From Sphingomonas sp. (GTDB taxonomy: Bacteria > Pseudomonadota > Alphaproteobacteria > Sphingomonadales > Sphingomonadaceae), in contig NZ_JAGHZV010000005.1 in assembly GCF_017745215.1 (NCBI RefSeq), positions 182,472 to 246,471 on the forward strand: DNA of 64,000 nt, in the 5' to 3' direction. The notes under the pieces are model-generated. The model had not been told where the DNA came from and made no database searches. It saw nothing but the letters and a program-made list of their open reading frames with translations. Below, in pieces: positions 50,901-60,619 of this stretch. The translations under genes were made by a program, and so were the position numbers. Positions within the stretch are counted from its first letter, which is position 1; every line of letters starts with the position of its first letter.

Positions 50901-51911
50901 TCACCGCTTCGGCGCCGGCCCGGTCGAGCTCCGCACGATCAGCGCATGCCCCAGCGTCACCTGCTCCGGATCGGGCTTGCCGCCCAGCAGCAGGTCGGCG
51001 GCGGCATAGGCGAGCTCGCGCACCGGCTGGCGGATCGTCGTCAGCGGCGGCCACACCGCGCTCGCCAGGTCGGTGTCGTCGAAGCCCGCGATCGAGAGCT
51101 GCCCCGGCACCGCGATGTTGAACTCGTGCGCCACCGCCAGCGCGCCCGCCGCCATCTCGTCGTTGCCCGCGAAGATCGCCGTCGGCCGCGCCGCGCGCGC
51201 CAGCAAAGTCCGTGCCGCCTCCCGCCCCGAAGCGAAGCTATAGTCGCCCGGCACCACCAGGTCCTCGTCGAACTTGATTCCCGCCGCCTCCAGCGCGCCG
51301 CGATAGCCCTTCAGCCGCTCGCGCGACGAGATGTGCGTCGAGGGCCCGTGGATGAAGGCGATCGTGCGATGCCCCAGCCCCACCAGATGCTCGGTCACTT
51401 CGCGCGCCGCCGCGACGTCGTCCATCGCCGCGAGCATGCCCAGCTCGCGCTTCACCCCCGGCGCGATCCGCACATAGGGTACGCCGCGCCGCTCGAGCGT
51501 CTCGATCAGCTCGGTCGATTCGGTCACCGGCGGCGAAATGATCACGCCGTCGAGATGCGCCTCGTCGATCAGCGCCATCACTTGCGGCACGAAGTCCGCC
51601 GCCTCGGCGTCGACCGGCTGGTGGAGCAGGCGGAAGCCCAGCTCGTCGCAGCGCTGCTGCGCGCCATGCTGCACGTGATAGACGTAATAGGGGCTCGGAT
51701 TGTCGTAGAGCAGCGCCACCGAGAAGCTCCGCCGCCCCGCGAGCGTGCGCGCCGCATGGCTCGGCCGGAAGTTCAGCCGCGCGACCGCTTCCTCGACGCG
51801 CCGCCGCGTCGCTTCGCTCACATGCTTCTCGTTGTTGAGCACGCGGCTCACGGTCTTGAACGAGACCCCGGCGATCTTCGAGACTTCCTTGATCGTCGGA
51901 CGGCTGGACAT
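50901..51911 (-). CDS. LacI-family transcription regulator
   Basis: Encodes 336 residues. The N-terminal helix-turn-helix and hinge are typical (TIKEVSKIAGVSFKTVSRVL, VARLNFRPSHAARTLAG). The periplasmic-binding-like effector domain carries HIGPSTHISSRERLKGY-like elements and a C-terminal VRSSTGP. The ATG at 51911 is preceded by GGGGAG. No sugar operon is adjacent, so target and inducer are unknown. Confidence 0.92.
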   Translation of the reverse strand: MSSRPTIKEVSKIAGVSFKTVSRVLNNEKHVSEATRRRVEEAVARLNFRPSHAARTLAGRRSFSVALLYDNPSPYYVYHVQHGAQQRCDELGFRLLHQPVDAEAADFVPQVMALIDEAHLDGVIISPPVTESTELIETLERRGVPYVRIAPGVKRELGMLAAMDDVAAAREVTEHLVGLGHRTIAFIHGPSTHISSRERLKGYRGALEAAGIKFDEDLVVPGDYSFASGREAARTLLARAARPTAIFAGNDEMAAGALAVAHEFNIAVPGQLSIAGFDDTDLASAVWPPLTTIRQPVRELAYAAADLLLGGKPDPEQVTLGHALIVRSSTGPAPKR

Positions 51912-52057
51912 CGGCTCCCCCGGGGACCGGGCTTTGGCCCGTGTGACGATTGCATGGCATATTGGAGAGAGTCGGCGCAGCGCAAGCGGAGATGTAACCG
52001 CTGTCAACCGTCCGATGCCGCGTTCCGGGATTTAGCTGGCCGGGATTCACCCGGCAA

Positions 52058-52699
52058 TCACTCCGGCGCGTAGGCCCTGAGGAAGATCTCCGCAGCCAGC
52101 GCCGCTTCCTGCTCGCGCTCGGCATCGGTGGGCTTCTGGCCCCAGAGCATGCGCTGGTGTGCGCCCCCGACGCACAGGCTCGCCAGCACGCGTGCGGCGC
52201 GCAGCGGATCGTCGCGGCGCAGCGCGCCCGCGTCCATCGCGCCGGCGAAGAAGGCCGCAAGCATCTCCTGCGTCGCGCGCGGCGCGCGGCGATAGAAGAT
52301 CTCGCCCACCTCGGGGAAGCGGCTTCCCTCGGCGACCACCAGCCGGTGGAGCGCCAGCCCCTCCGGCGAGGTCACCTTGGCGATGAAGCTGCGGCAGAAC
52401 TGGAGCACCGTCGCGCCCACGTCCTCACCCGGCTTGAGCAGGTCCGCGAGTTGCCGGCGATAGGCCGAGGTCGTTTCGTCGAGTACGGCCCCGAACAATT
52501 CCTCCTTCGAGGGGAAATAGCTCCACAGCGTGCCCTTGGACCCGCCGAGCTCGGCCGAGATCGCCGACATCGAAGTCGCCGAATAGCCGTTCTCGAGGAA
52601 CATGCGCCGCGCGACCGCCAGGATCGCCTCGCGCCGATCCTGCTTGCGCGCCTCGCGCTTGCCCGGCGCCTTTTCCGCCGTTTCGATCTCCGTCTCCAT
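52058..52699 (-). CDS. TetR-family repressor of the adjacent efflux operon
   Basis: Encodes 213 residues. TetR-type DNA-binding domain: RREAILAVARRMFLENGYSA and SAELGGSKGTLWSYFPSKEE. The C-terminal ligand domain is of unknown specificity. It is divergent from the NodT-type outer-membrane gene, with two inverted repeats in the 88-bp gap, so local repression of both directions is likely. Confidence 0.92.
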   Translation of the reverse strand: METEIETAEKAPGKREARKQDRREAILAVARRMFLENGYSATSMSAISAELGGSKGTLWSYFPSKEELFGAVLDETTSAYRRQLADLLKPGEDVGATVLQFCRSFIAKVTSPEGLALHRLVVAEGSRFPEVGEIFYRRAPRATQEMLAAFFAGAMDAGALRRDDPLRAARVLASLCVGGAHQRMLWGQKPTDAEREQEAALAAEIFLRAYAPE

Positions 52700-52702
52700 T
52701 AC

Positions 52703-52718
52703 CGTACTATAGGGTACG
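52703..52718. promoter_or_regulatory. TetR operator candidate 1
   Basis: CGTAC and GTACG inverted halves separated by six bases, four bases from the repressor start codon. Similar in sequence to the second site at 52761, supporting binding by the same dimer. Confidence 0.55.
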
Positions 52719-52760
52719 ATTTTCGCTTGACAAGGGATCGCCAGGCGCCCATCTGCGTTG

Positions 52761-52778
52761 CCGTACCAGACAGTACGG
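52761..52778. promoter_or_regulatory. TetR operator candidate 2
   Basis: CCGTAC and GTACGG inverted halves separated by six bases, ten bases before the efflux operon start codon. A TTGACA hexamer at 52727-52732 may be the -35 element of the operon promoter; no clear -10 was read. Confidence 0.6.
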
Positions 52779-52787
52779 TATAAAAAG

Positions 52788-54260
52788 ATGACATACCCCC
52801 GCTACCGCCCCCTGTTCCTCGCCACTCTTGCTGCCGGCACGCTGCTCTCGGCCTGTGCCCCGGTGCCGAACCTCGGCGCCCGCCCGGAGGTGCGCGCCGC
52901 CTCGAGCTATGCCGCGGACCAGTCGCTCGCCCCTCGCGCGGTCGCCGCCGCCTGGCCCGCCACCGACTGGTGGTCGGCCTATGGCGATCCCCAGCTCAGC
53001 GCGCTGATCGCCGAGGGCCTCGCCGATTCGCCCGATCTCGCCGCCGCCGCCGCGCGGCTCCGCTCGGCGCAGGGCTATGCGCAGCAGGCCGGCGCGGCGC
53101 TGCTCCCTTCGGTGACTGCCCAGGGCGGCGCGAACGAATCGAAGCAGAGCTACAACAACGGCATCCCCGCCGCCTTCGTGCCGCACGGCTGGAACGACAG
53201 CGGCCAGCTCGCCGCGAGCCTCAGCTTCGACCTCGACCTCTGGGGCAAGAACCGCGCCGCGCTCGCCGCCGCCACCTCGGATGCCGAGGCGGCGCGGATC
53301 GAGCTCGAACAGTCGCGGCTCGTGCTCTCCACCAACATCGCCAGCGCCTATGCCGATCTCGCGCGCCTCGGCGCCGAGCGCGCGGTTCAGGCCAAGGCGC
53401 TCGAGCTCCGGCTCGAGACGCAGAAGCTCGTCGGCGATCGCGTGACCAACGGGCTCGATACCCAGGCCGAGCTCAAGCAGTCGGACGCCGCCGTCCCCGC
53501 CGCGCGCGCCGACTTGGCCGCGACCGACGAAGCGATCGGCCTCACGCGCAACCGCATCGCCGCGCTGCTCGGCAAGGGCCCCGACCGCGGCCTCGCGATC
53601 GCCCTCCCCGCCCGCCCCGCCCAGGCGCACGACCTGCCCGCCGGCGTCACCACCGATCTGATCGGCCGCCGCCCCGACATCGCCGCCGCCCGCGCCCGCG
53701 TCGAGGCTGCCGCGAACCGCATCAAGGTCGCCCGCGCCGACTTCTACCCTTCCGTCAACCTCACGGCGCTGGTCGGCCTCCAGGCGCTCGGGCTCGACAA
53801 TCTGTTCAAGGGCGGCTCGACCTATGGCCAGGTCGGCCCGGCGGTGAGCCTGCCGATCTTCCGCGGCGGCCAGCTCGCCGGCCAATACAAGGGCGCGCGC
53901 GCCGCATACGACGAAGCGGTCGCTACCTATGACTCGACCGTCACCACCGCCTTCCGCGAAGTCGCCGATGCGATGACGAGCCGCCAGGCGCTGGAGACCC
54001 GCCTCTCGGAGAGCCGGCAGGCGCTGGCCTCGTCCGAGGCCGCCTATTCGATCGCCAGGCAACGCTATGAAGGCGGCCTGTCGACCTTCCTGGATGTTCT
54101 GACCGCCGAGGAGAGGGTGTTGCAGAACCGCCAGATCGTCGCCGACCTCGAGGCGCGGGCGTTCACGCTCGACGTCCAGCTGGTCCGCGCGCTCGGCGGA
54201 GGCTTTTCCACCAACACCGCGGCCGACGCTGCCGTTCTCAAGGACCCGACCCATGGCTGA
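52788..54260 (+). CDS. NodT-family outer-membrane efflux lipoprotein
   Basis: TolC-like channel of a tripartite pump; 490 residues. The signal peptide ends at the lipobox LLSAC near residue 22. Two repeated outer-membrane-efflux domains contain WWSAYGDPQL, DLDLWGK and RRPDIAAARAR. An in-frame TTG at 52758 is less likely because it lies in the operator. It overlaps the adaptor gene by 8 bp. Confidence 0.92.
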   Translation: MTYPRYRPLFLATLAAGTLLSACAPVPNLGARPEVRAASSYAADQSLAPRAVAAAWPATDWWSAYGDPQLSALIAEGLADSPDLAAAAARLRSAQGYAQQAGAALLPSVTAQGGANESKQSYNNGIPAAFVPHGWNDSGQLAASLSFDLDLWGKNRAALAAATSDAEAARIELEQSRLVLSTNIASAYADLARLGAERAVQAKALELRLETQKLVGDRVTNGLDTQAELKQSDAAVPAARADLAATDEAIGLTRNRIAALLGKGPDRGLAIALPARPAQAHDLPAGVTTDLIGRRPDIAAARARVEAAANRIKVARADFYPSVNLTALVGLQALGLDNLFKGGSTYGQVGPAVSLPIFRGGQLAGQYKGARAAYDEAVATYDSTVTTAFREVADAMTSRQALETRLSESRQALASSEAAYSIARQRYEGGLSTFLDVLTAEERVLQNRQIVADLEARAFTLDVQLVRALGGGFSTNTAADAAVLKDPTHG

Positions 54261-55401
54261 CGCCGATCCCGCCTTCCCCACGACGAACGCCCAGGAAGTG
54301 GCGGCCAAGCCCAACACGCTGCGCAGGCGGCTGCTAACCGGCATCGGCGCCGCGGTGCTCATCGCCGGCGTCGGCTACGGCGGCTGGTACGCGCTGGTCG
54401 GCAGCCATTACATCAGCACCGACAACGCCTATGTCGGCGCCGACAGCGCCAGCGTGACGCCGATGCTCGCCGCGCAGGTGACCACCGTCGCGGTCTCGGA
54501 CACCCAGCAGGTGCGCAAGGGCGACATGCTCGTCCAGCTCGACGACCGGGACGCGCGCGTGGCGCTCGCCCAGGCCGAGGCCGAGCTCGCCAAGGCCCGC
54601 CGGCAGTACGGCCAGACCTCGGCGACCAGCGCCGCGCTCGCCGCGCAGGTCCAGGCGCGCGACGCCGATATCGCGCGCGCCCGCGCCCAGCTCGTTTCCG
54701 CGCAGGCCGATTACGAGAAGGCCCGCGTCGACCTCGCCCGCCGCCAGCGCCTCGCCCCCAATGGCGCGGTGTCGGGCGAGGAGCTGACCACCGCCGCCAA
54801 CGCCTTCGCGTCGGCCAAGGCCAATCTCGACCTCGCGCGCGCCGGCGTCGCCCAGGCTGCGTCCACCCGCGGTGCCGCCACCGGAGAGCTCGCCGCGAAC
54901 AATGCGCTGATCAGCGGCACCAATGCCAACAGCGCGCCCGAGGTGCTCGCCGCCCAGGCCAAGGTCGTCGCGGCCAAGCTCGACCTCGAGCGCACCGTGA
55001 TCCGCGCGCCGATCGACGGCGTCATCACCCGCCGCAACGTCCAGGTCGGCCAGCGCGTCGCCCCGGGCGCGCAGCTGATGCTGATCGTCCCCGTCGCCCA
55101 GCTCTATGTCGACGCCAACTTCAAGGAAGGCCAGCTCGCCAAGGTCCAGGTCGGCCAGCCGGTGACGCTCAAGTCCGACCTTTACGGCGGCAGCGTCGAG
55201 TACCACGGCAAGGTCGTCGGCCTTTCGGGCGGCACCGGCTCGTCCTTCGCGCTGATCCCCGCGCAGAATGCCACGGGCAACTGGATCAAGGTGGTCCAGC
55301 GCCTCCCCGTCCGCGTCGCGCTCGACCCCAGGGAGCTCCAGGCGCACCCGCTGCGCGTGGGCCTGTCGATGGACGCCGAGATCGACATCTCGAAGAACTG
55401 A
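54253..55401 (+). CDS. EmrA/HlyD-type membrane fusion protein
   Basis: Periplasmic adaptor linking the EmrB-like pump to the outer-membrane channel; 382 residues. One N-terminal transmembrane helix (about 30-50), a biotinyl-lipoyl-like half motif (YISTDNAYVGADS), a long coiled-coil hairpin (about 90-210) and a C-terminal barrel with RAPIDGVITRRNVQVGQ. Second gene of the efflux operon, 11 bp before the pump gene. Confidence 0.92.
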   Translation: MADADPAFPTTNAQEVAAKPNTLRRRLLTGIGAAVLIAGVGYGGWYALVGSHYISTDNAYVGADSASVTPMLAAQVTTVAVSDTQQVRKGDMLVQLDDRDARVALAQAEAELAKARRQYGQTSATSAALAAQVQARDADIARARAQLVSAQADYEKARVDLARRQRLAPNGAVSGEELTTAANAFASAKANLDLARAGVAQAASTRGAATGELAANNALISGTNANSAPEVLAAQAKVVAAKLDLERTVIRAPIDGVITRRNVQVGQRVAPGAQLMLIVPVAQLYVDANFKEGQLAKVQVGQPVTLKSDLYGGSVEYHGKVVGLSGGTGSSFALIPAQNATGNWIKVVQRLPVRVALDPRELQAHPLRVGLSMDAEIDISKN

Positions 55402-55412
55402 GGACACCTCCG

Positions 55413-56945
55413 ATGACCGGCAGCAAGGCCGAGACGATGGCGCCCCTCACCGGGGTCCCGCTCATCCTCGCGGGCGTCGTGCTCGCGCTCACCAACTTCA
55501 TGGTGGTGCTCGACACCACCATCGCCAACGTCTCGGTGCCGCATATCTCGGGGAGCCTCGGCATCTCGGGCAGCCAGGGGACGTGGATCATCACCTCCTA
55601 TGCCGTCGCCGAGGCGGTGTGCGTGCCGCTGACCGGCTGGCTCGCCGGCCGCTTCGGCACGGTGCGCACCTTCACCTTCGGGATGATCGGCTTCGGCGTC
55701 TTCTCGACGCTGTGCGGCCTGTCCACCTCGCTCGGCATGCTCGTCGCCTGCCGGATCGGCCAGGGGCTGTGCGGCGGCCCGCTGATGCCGCTCTCGCAGA
55801 CGCTGCTCATGCGCATCTTCAAGCCCGAGCAGCGCGCCCAGGCGATGGGCGTCTGGGCGATGACCACCGTCGTCGCGCCGATCCTCGGCCCGATCCTCGG
55901 CGGCACCATCTCGGACAGCTGGTCGTGGCACTGGATCTTCTTCATCAACATTCCCGTCGCCGCGCTCTGCGCCTTCGGGGCGATGCGCCTGCTCGCGCGC
56001 GTCGAGACGCCCACCGAGCAGCTCCGCGTCGACCGCGTCGGGCTGATGCTGATGCTGCTCTGGATCGGCGCGCTGCAGATCATGCTCGACCTCGGCCGCG
56101 AGCATGACTGGTTCAACGACGGCACGATCGTGTCGCTCGCGGTGGTCGCCGTCATCGGTCTCCTCGTCTTCCTCGCCTGGGAAGGCACCGAGGCGCAGCC
56201 GATCGTCGACCTGCGCGTGTTCCGCCACCGCGGCTTCACCGTCTCGGTCCTGTCGCTGTCCTTCGCCTTCGCAACCTTCTTCTCCTCGGCGGTGATCATC
56301 CCGCAGTGGCTGCAGCTCAACATGGGCTACACCGCCACCGATGCCGGCTATGCCACCGCCTTCACCGGCGTGGCGGCGGTGATCATGTCGCCGATCGTCG
56401 CCAAGCTCTCGACCAAGGTCGACCCGCGCCTGCTGGTCTGCTTCGGCATCCTCTGGCTCGGCTTCACGTCGCTGCTCCGCGTCCATTGGAACAGCCAGGC
56501 GGACTTCTGGTCGCTCGCCTTCCCGCAGATGCTGCAGGGTTTCGGCATGCCCTTCTTCTTCATCCCGCTGACCACGCTCGCGCTCGCCTCGGTCGATCCG
56601 CGCGAAGTGGCGTCGGCGGCGGGCGTGATGAGCTTCCTGCGCACCATGGCGGGCGCGATCGGCACCTCGGTCTCGACGACGATGTGGGACGATCAGTCGC
56701 GCATCGCCCGCAGCGAGATCGTCGCCCGGCTCAACACCGACGGCACGGCGGACAGCCTCACCGCGCAGGGCTTCTCGCTCGATCAGGTCCGCGCGATCGT
56801 CGCCCAGCTGGTCGACAAGGAGGCGTCGTCGCTGGCGACGAGCCACGTCTTCCTGCTTTCGGCCTTCGTCTTCGTGGCTGCGGCGATGATCATCTGGCTG
56901 ACCCCGCGGCCCAGGCGCGCGGTGGGGCCGGGCGCGGCGCATTGA
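55413..56945 (+). CDS. EmrB/QacA-type DHA2 multidrug transporter
   Basis: Proton-driven major facilitator pump; 510 residues and about 14 transmembrane helices. Motifs LDTTIANVSVPHISG and the motif-A-like GWLAGRFGTVRTF and the motif-C segment GPILGGTISDSWSWHWIFFI are typical of EmrB. It forms a tripartite exporter with the two preceding genes. Substrates are probably hydrophobic drugs or phenolics; the TetR ligand may hint at them. Confidence 0.93.
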   Translation: MTGSKAETMAPLTGVPLILAGVVLALTNFMVVLDTTIANVSVPHISGSLGISGSQGTWIITSYAVAEAVCVPLTGWLAGRFGTVRTFTFGMIGFGVFSTLCGLSTSLGMLVACRIGQGLCGGPLMPLSQTLLMRIFKPEQRAQAMGVWAMTTVVAPILGPILGGTISDSWSWHWIFFINIPVAALCAFGAMRLLARVETPTEQLRVDRVGLMLMLLWIGALQIMLDLGREHDWFNDGTIVSLAVVAVIGLLVFLAWEGTEAQPIVDLRVFRHRGFTVSVLSLSFAFATFFSSAVIIPQWLQLNMGYTATDAGYATAFTGVAAVIMSPIVAKLSTKVDPRLLVCFGILWLGFTSLLRVHWNSQADFWSLAFPQMLQGFGMPFFFIPLTTLALASVDPREVASAAGVMSFLRTMAGAIGTSVSTTMWDDQSRIARSEIVARLNTDGTADSLTAQGFSLDQVRAIVAQLVDKEASSLATSHVFLLSAFVFVAAAMIIWLTPRPRRAVGPGAAH

Positions 56946-57056
56946 ACCGCCTCCTGCCGGCAATTGGCCGAAAATCAAAACTGTTGCGCAAATAAATATA
57001 AACGACCTAAGAATTGCCGGGGCACTGTCGCCATAAGCTGTTTCCGTCGAGATTAG

Positions 57057-58796
57057 ATGGTGGCGATGACGAGCGGCAAGTACAGGCTGCGATTATTGGG
57101 AAGCTTTGCGCTGTTCTCGGCCGATGGCGCGCGCATTTCATTGACCAGCAAGCGCGCCTGCGCCTTGCTGGCGCTCCTTGCAATGACTCCCAGCGGCGAG
57201 CGGGCGCGGGTCTGGCTCCAGTCGATGCTGTGGGGCAGCCGCGGGATCGAGCAGGCGCAAGCGAGCCTGCGCCGCGAATTGTCGAGCCTGGTCCAGACGC
57301 TCGACGCCAGCGGCGCGCCGGCGCTCATCACCCGCAACGCGTCGCATGTCGTTCTCGATCTCGATCGGATCGACGTCGACGCGCTGGCGATCACGCCGCG
57401 GCTCGATCGCGACGTGACTTTGTTCCCGGTGTTCCTGGAAGGCTTCGACCTGCCGGGCTGCGACGAGTTCGAGGACTGGCTCCGGACGCAGCGTCGCCGG
57501 ATCGAGGAAGTCTGCCTCACCGTGATCGAGCCCCCGCTCGCCGGTTCGGTCACCCCGCAGGCGCTGCTCGGCGGCCCCCTGCCGCCGCGCAGCGACCTCG
57601 TCGTCGCCCGGCCGCCGCCGCTGGTGCCCAAGCCCTCGATCGCGGTCCTGCCGTTCAGCGCGGGCGACACCTCGAACCGGGACGCCGTCGAGCGCGGGCT
57701 GATGCTCGCCGAAGCGATCAGCATGAGCCTCGCCAGCTATCCGCACATCTTCGTCGTATCGACCAGTTCCGCGGCGATGCTGCTGGAGCGCGGGCAATTG
57801 CCCGGCGAGATCGCCGTCACGCTCGGTGTCCAGTATCTGCTCGAGGGGACGCTGGCCGAAGGCGAGGACGCCATGCGCGTCAGCGTGCGCATCGTCGACG
57901 GGGCCAATGGCATCCAGCGCTGGGCGAGCAGCTTCCGGCACCCGCATGGCGACGCGCTGGCGCTCCATGACGAGATCGCGCAGGCGATCACGCCGCAAAT
58001 CTGGACGCGGATAGACCAGGCGGAGCGCCACCGCGGCCTCTCCCGCCCCGCGCGGATGGATAACAGCTACCACCTCTACTGGCGTGCGAACGCGCTGCTC
58101 CATCAGTGGACGAGCGCCTCGATCCGCGAAGCGCTGGTGCTCACCGAGGATCTGGTGGCGCACGAAAGCGAGAGCGGATGGGCGGCGTCGCTCTGCGCCT
58201 TCTGCAATGCCGCGGCATTCTCCACGGGCTGGACGGCGAATCCCGAGGCTGCCCGGCGGACGGCGATGCTCCAATACCAGAACGCGCTGCGGCTCGAGCC
58301 CGACAACGTCGAGGTGATGGGCTATTGCGCGGGTACGCTCGCGCTCACGGGTGGCGACCTGCGCATCGCCGACCATCTCGTCGATCGCGCGCTCAGCCTG
58401 TTCCCCGCCTATCAGCCGTCGCTGTTCTGGGGCGGTTGGGTCGATCTCGCCAGCGATCGCCCTGCCCGCGCGAGCGAACGGTTCGAGCTGTCGCTGCGCA
58501 TCAATCCGGTCTCCGGCGTCCGGGCCCATGCGATCACGGGGATCGGGCTCGCGCGGCTGATGATGGGCGAGATCGACGAGGCCTATGCGCTGCTGTTCGA
58601 AGCACACATCCACATCCCCCAATACGCCCTCACCATGGCCGGGCTCTACATGGCGGCACGGCTGAAAGGAGAGACGTCGGTCGCCGCCACCATCGCCACG
58701 CGGCTGCGGCGGAGCGGCGACCTCGACCGCGTCTTCGCGCTCTTTCCCAGCCCGATGCATCGCGCGATGCTGGAGGCGAGTCTCTCGCAGGGCTGA
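57057..58796 (+). CDS. Winged-helix / TPR regulator of the SARP or CadC-like type
   Basis: Encodes 579 residues. The N-terminal about 95 residues resemble an OmpR/PhoB-type winged helix with RLLGSFALFSADG and GIEQAQASLRRELSSLV, as in SARP-type regulators. The middle (about 195-330) has a VLPFSAGDTSN and VSVRIVDGANGIQRWA pattern known from adenylate-cyclase-associated TPR proteins. The C-terminal part consists of TPR-like helical repeats. No membrane helix. It may regulate the FAD oxidoreductase or the lipoprotein cluster nearby; this is positional inference. Confidence 0.8.
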   Translation: MVAMTSGKYRLRLLGSFALFSADGARISLTSKRACALLALLAMTPSGERARVWLQSMLWGSRGIEQAQASLRRELSSLVQTLDASGAPALITRNASHVVLDLDRIDVDALAITPRLDRDVTLFPVFLEGFDLPGCDEFEDWLRTQRRRIEEVCLTVIEPPLAGSVTPQALLGGPLPPRSDLVVARPPPLVPKPSIAVLPFSAGDTSNRDAVERGLMLAEAISMSLASYPHIFVVSTSSAAMLLERGQLPGEIAVTLGVQYLLEGTLAEGEDAMRVSVRIVDGANGIQRWASSFRHPHGDALALHDEIAQAITPQIWTRIDQAERHRGLSRPARMDNSYHLYWRANALLHQWTSASIREALVLTEDLVAHESESGWAASLCAFCNAAAFSTGWTANPEAARRTAMLQYQNALRLEPDNVEVMGYCAGTLALTGGDLRIADHLVDRALSLFPAYQPSLFWGGWVDLASDRPARASERFELSLRINPVSGVRAHAITGIGLARLMMGEIDEAYALLFEAHIHIPQYALTMAGLYMAARLKGETSVAATIATRLRRSGDLDRVFALFPSPMHRAMLEASLSQG

Positions 58797-58806
58797 CTCG
58801 CCGGCG

Positions 58807-60438
58807 TCATGCCAGATCATAATTGTCGACCAGCTGGTTGCGCATCGTCCGCTTGCCCTCGGGCTGGAGGAGCGCGTCGCGGGTCTTGTTCCATTGCCCG
58901 AGCGACGAGGCCGCCTCGGCCGCCGAGCCGAAATTTTCCTTCACGATCGCCGGCGCATTGCCGAGCTTTCCCCAGTGCATCGCGAACGGAAGGCCCCGCC
59001 TGTGAAAGGCGTCCTGTATCGCCTTGGCGGCCTGGAGGCTGTTCGGCGCCCCGATCTGATAGGGCAGGAGCGCGGCCGGCGATGCCCCATCGAGCTCGAC
59101 GGCCACGCTTTCGGGCCAGCGCAGGTGCGCGAGCGTTCCCGCGGCGCCGGTGACGAAGCGATAGGTAAAGATGAATTGCCGCCCCGGCCCCATGTCCTTC
59201 ACCGTGTCGCACATGATGTCGATCGCCCTGGAAAGCTCGCCGAAGGGGATCGCGAAGCCCGCGTTGTAGAGCATGCCGGGCCCGCCCGTCGCCTGGTCGC
59301 TCGAATGGAGCACGCTCCATTTCCGCGCGTTCGGAAGGCTTGCCTCATCCTCCAGCGCCTTGCGGACCAGCCCGATGTAGATCGCCGGAAGATCGGCTGC
59401 CGGAGCGGCGTCCGGCTCCAGCATGCCCAGCTGGGTTTGCTGCAGCACATATTGGATCACCGCGTCGGCGGGGCGTGGCGTGCGGCCCGGAACTTCGGTG
59501 TCGATCAGCGCGGTCGTCGGCGAATAGAAGATATGGACGCTTTCCTCTCCCTTCGGGTCGAAGGGGTTGAGGCTGAATTCGTAGAAGATCGGGCTGATGT
59601 CGCATCCCAGGATCTTGGCCGCCCTCGCGAAATCGCGCGCCCGGACCGCCTTGAGCCAATCGTCCCACATCGGCGCGAGCCTGAGGATGGGGACATTCTT
59701 CTGGAAGAGCCGCAGGGGCTCGAGCTCGACGATCGCGCCATTGACGATCCCCATCGCGCCGAGGTGAACGAGCGCGTCGGCGAACTTGCGGTCGTCACGG
59801 ATGACCTTGTCCGCGAAGGACGTCGCCACGGTGTCTGCCAGGACCGGATTGCTCGCCCTCTCGATCCACACCGAATGACCGTCCCCGGTGATCAGGTGCA
59901 GGCCGCGCACCATGTTCTGGAGCGCTCCGTAGCCCAAGCGCGACCCGTGCGTGCCGGTCGCGATCGCGCCGGCGAGGGAGGGTCCGAGCTGGTCGCCGCT
60001 GGTGCTGATCGACAGATTATGCGCTTCGGCCCAAAGCGCGAGCGCGCGCATCGTGGTGCCGCCGCGCACCCAGGCGAGCAGGCCGGGGCGAAGCTGCGAT
60101 GCCGCGTGCAGCTCGCCGGGGCGGAACGGCACGATGCCCACGAGCCCGCTGTTGTCCTCAAGGTGGCTCTCGCCAGCCAGCTTGCCGCCGCACTCGAGCT
60201 GAAGCTTGGTATTTCCGGTGAGCATGCTGAACGACCAGGCCTTGCCGATCAGTCCGCAATAAGTGCCGGAGGCGTCGGCGAGACGGAGGTGCGCGAAAAG
60301 ATCGGCCGAGCTGAGGGCGAACATTTCCTGCCCCTTGGTCTTGCCGTCGGGCTGCAGCTTTCCCTTCGGGTTGAACCGGCGCTGATCGAAGACCTCGATC
60401 ATGTGGGTCCCATGATAGTTGTTCCAGACCTCGGACAT
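58807..60438 (-). CDS. FAD-binding oxidoreductase, VAO/aldonolactone-oxidase-like
   Basis: Encodes 543 residues. An FAD_binding_4-type (p-cresol methylhydroxylase/vanillyl-alcohol-oxidase) domain: VRGGTTMRALALWAE, LSISTSGDQLGPSLAGAIAT and GTHGSRLGYG near residues 130-185. The C-terminal substrate domain is long and specific to a subfamily I cannot name; sugar-lactone oxidation is one option. No signal peptide. ATG at 60438 follows AGGCAGG; upstream in-frame sequence is not used. Confidence 0.85.
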   Translation of the reverse strand: MSEVWNNYHGTHMIEVFDQRRFNPKGKLQPDGKTKGQEMFALSSADLFAHLRLADASGTYCGLIGKAWSFSMLTGNTKLQLECGGKLAGESHLEDNSGLVGIVPFRPGELHAASQLRPGLLAWVRGGTTMRALALWAEAHNLSISTSGDQLGPSLAGAIATGTHGSRLGYGALQNMVRGLHLITGDGHSVWIERASNPVLADTVATSFADKVIRDDRKFADALVHLGAMGIVNGAIVELEPLRLFQKNVPILRLAPMWDDWLKAVRARDFARAAKILGCDISPIFYEFSLNPFDPKGEESVHIFYSPTTALIDTEVPGRTPRPADAVIQYVLQQTQLGMLEPDAAPAADLPAIYIGLVRKALEDEASLPNARKWSVLHSSDQATGGPGMLYNAGFAIPFGELSRAIDIMCDTVKDMGPGRQFIFTYRFVTGAAGTLAHLRWPESVAVELDGASPAALLPYQIGAPNSLQAAKAIQDAFHRRGLPFAMHWGKLGNAPAIVKENFGSAAEAASSLGQWNKTRDALLQPEGKRTMRNQLVDNYDLA

Positions 60439-60619
60439 AAGACCTGCCTCCTTGGACGAATGCCGCAATGCTGCACGATTGCGCACGTCTTCCAAGATCG
60501 CGGCGGCTCGAAAGTCGCGAATTTCGGCTTTTTTCACGCAACGAGGACGCCGACGTAACGATCGCCGGATGATGAGATGATTTGTTCGCCGTGCACTCTC
60601 GATTTTCAGGGGAACGGCG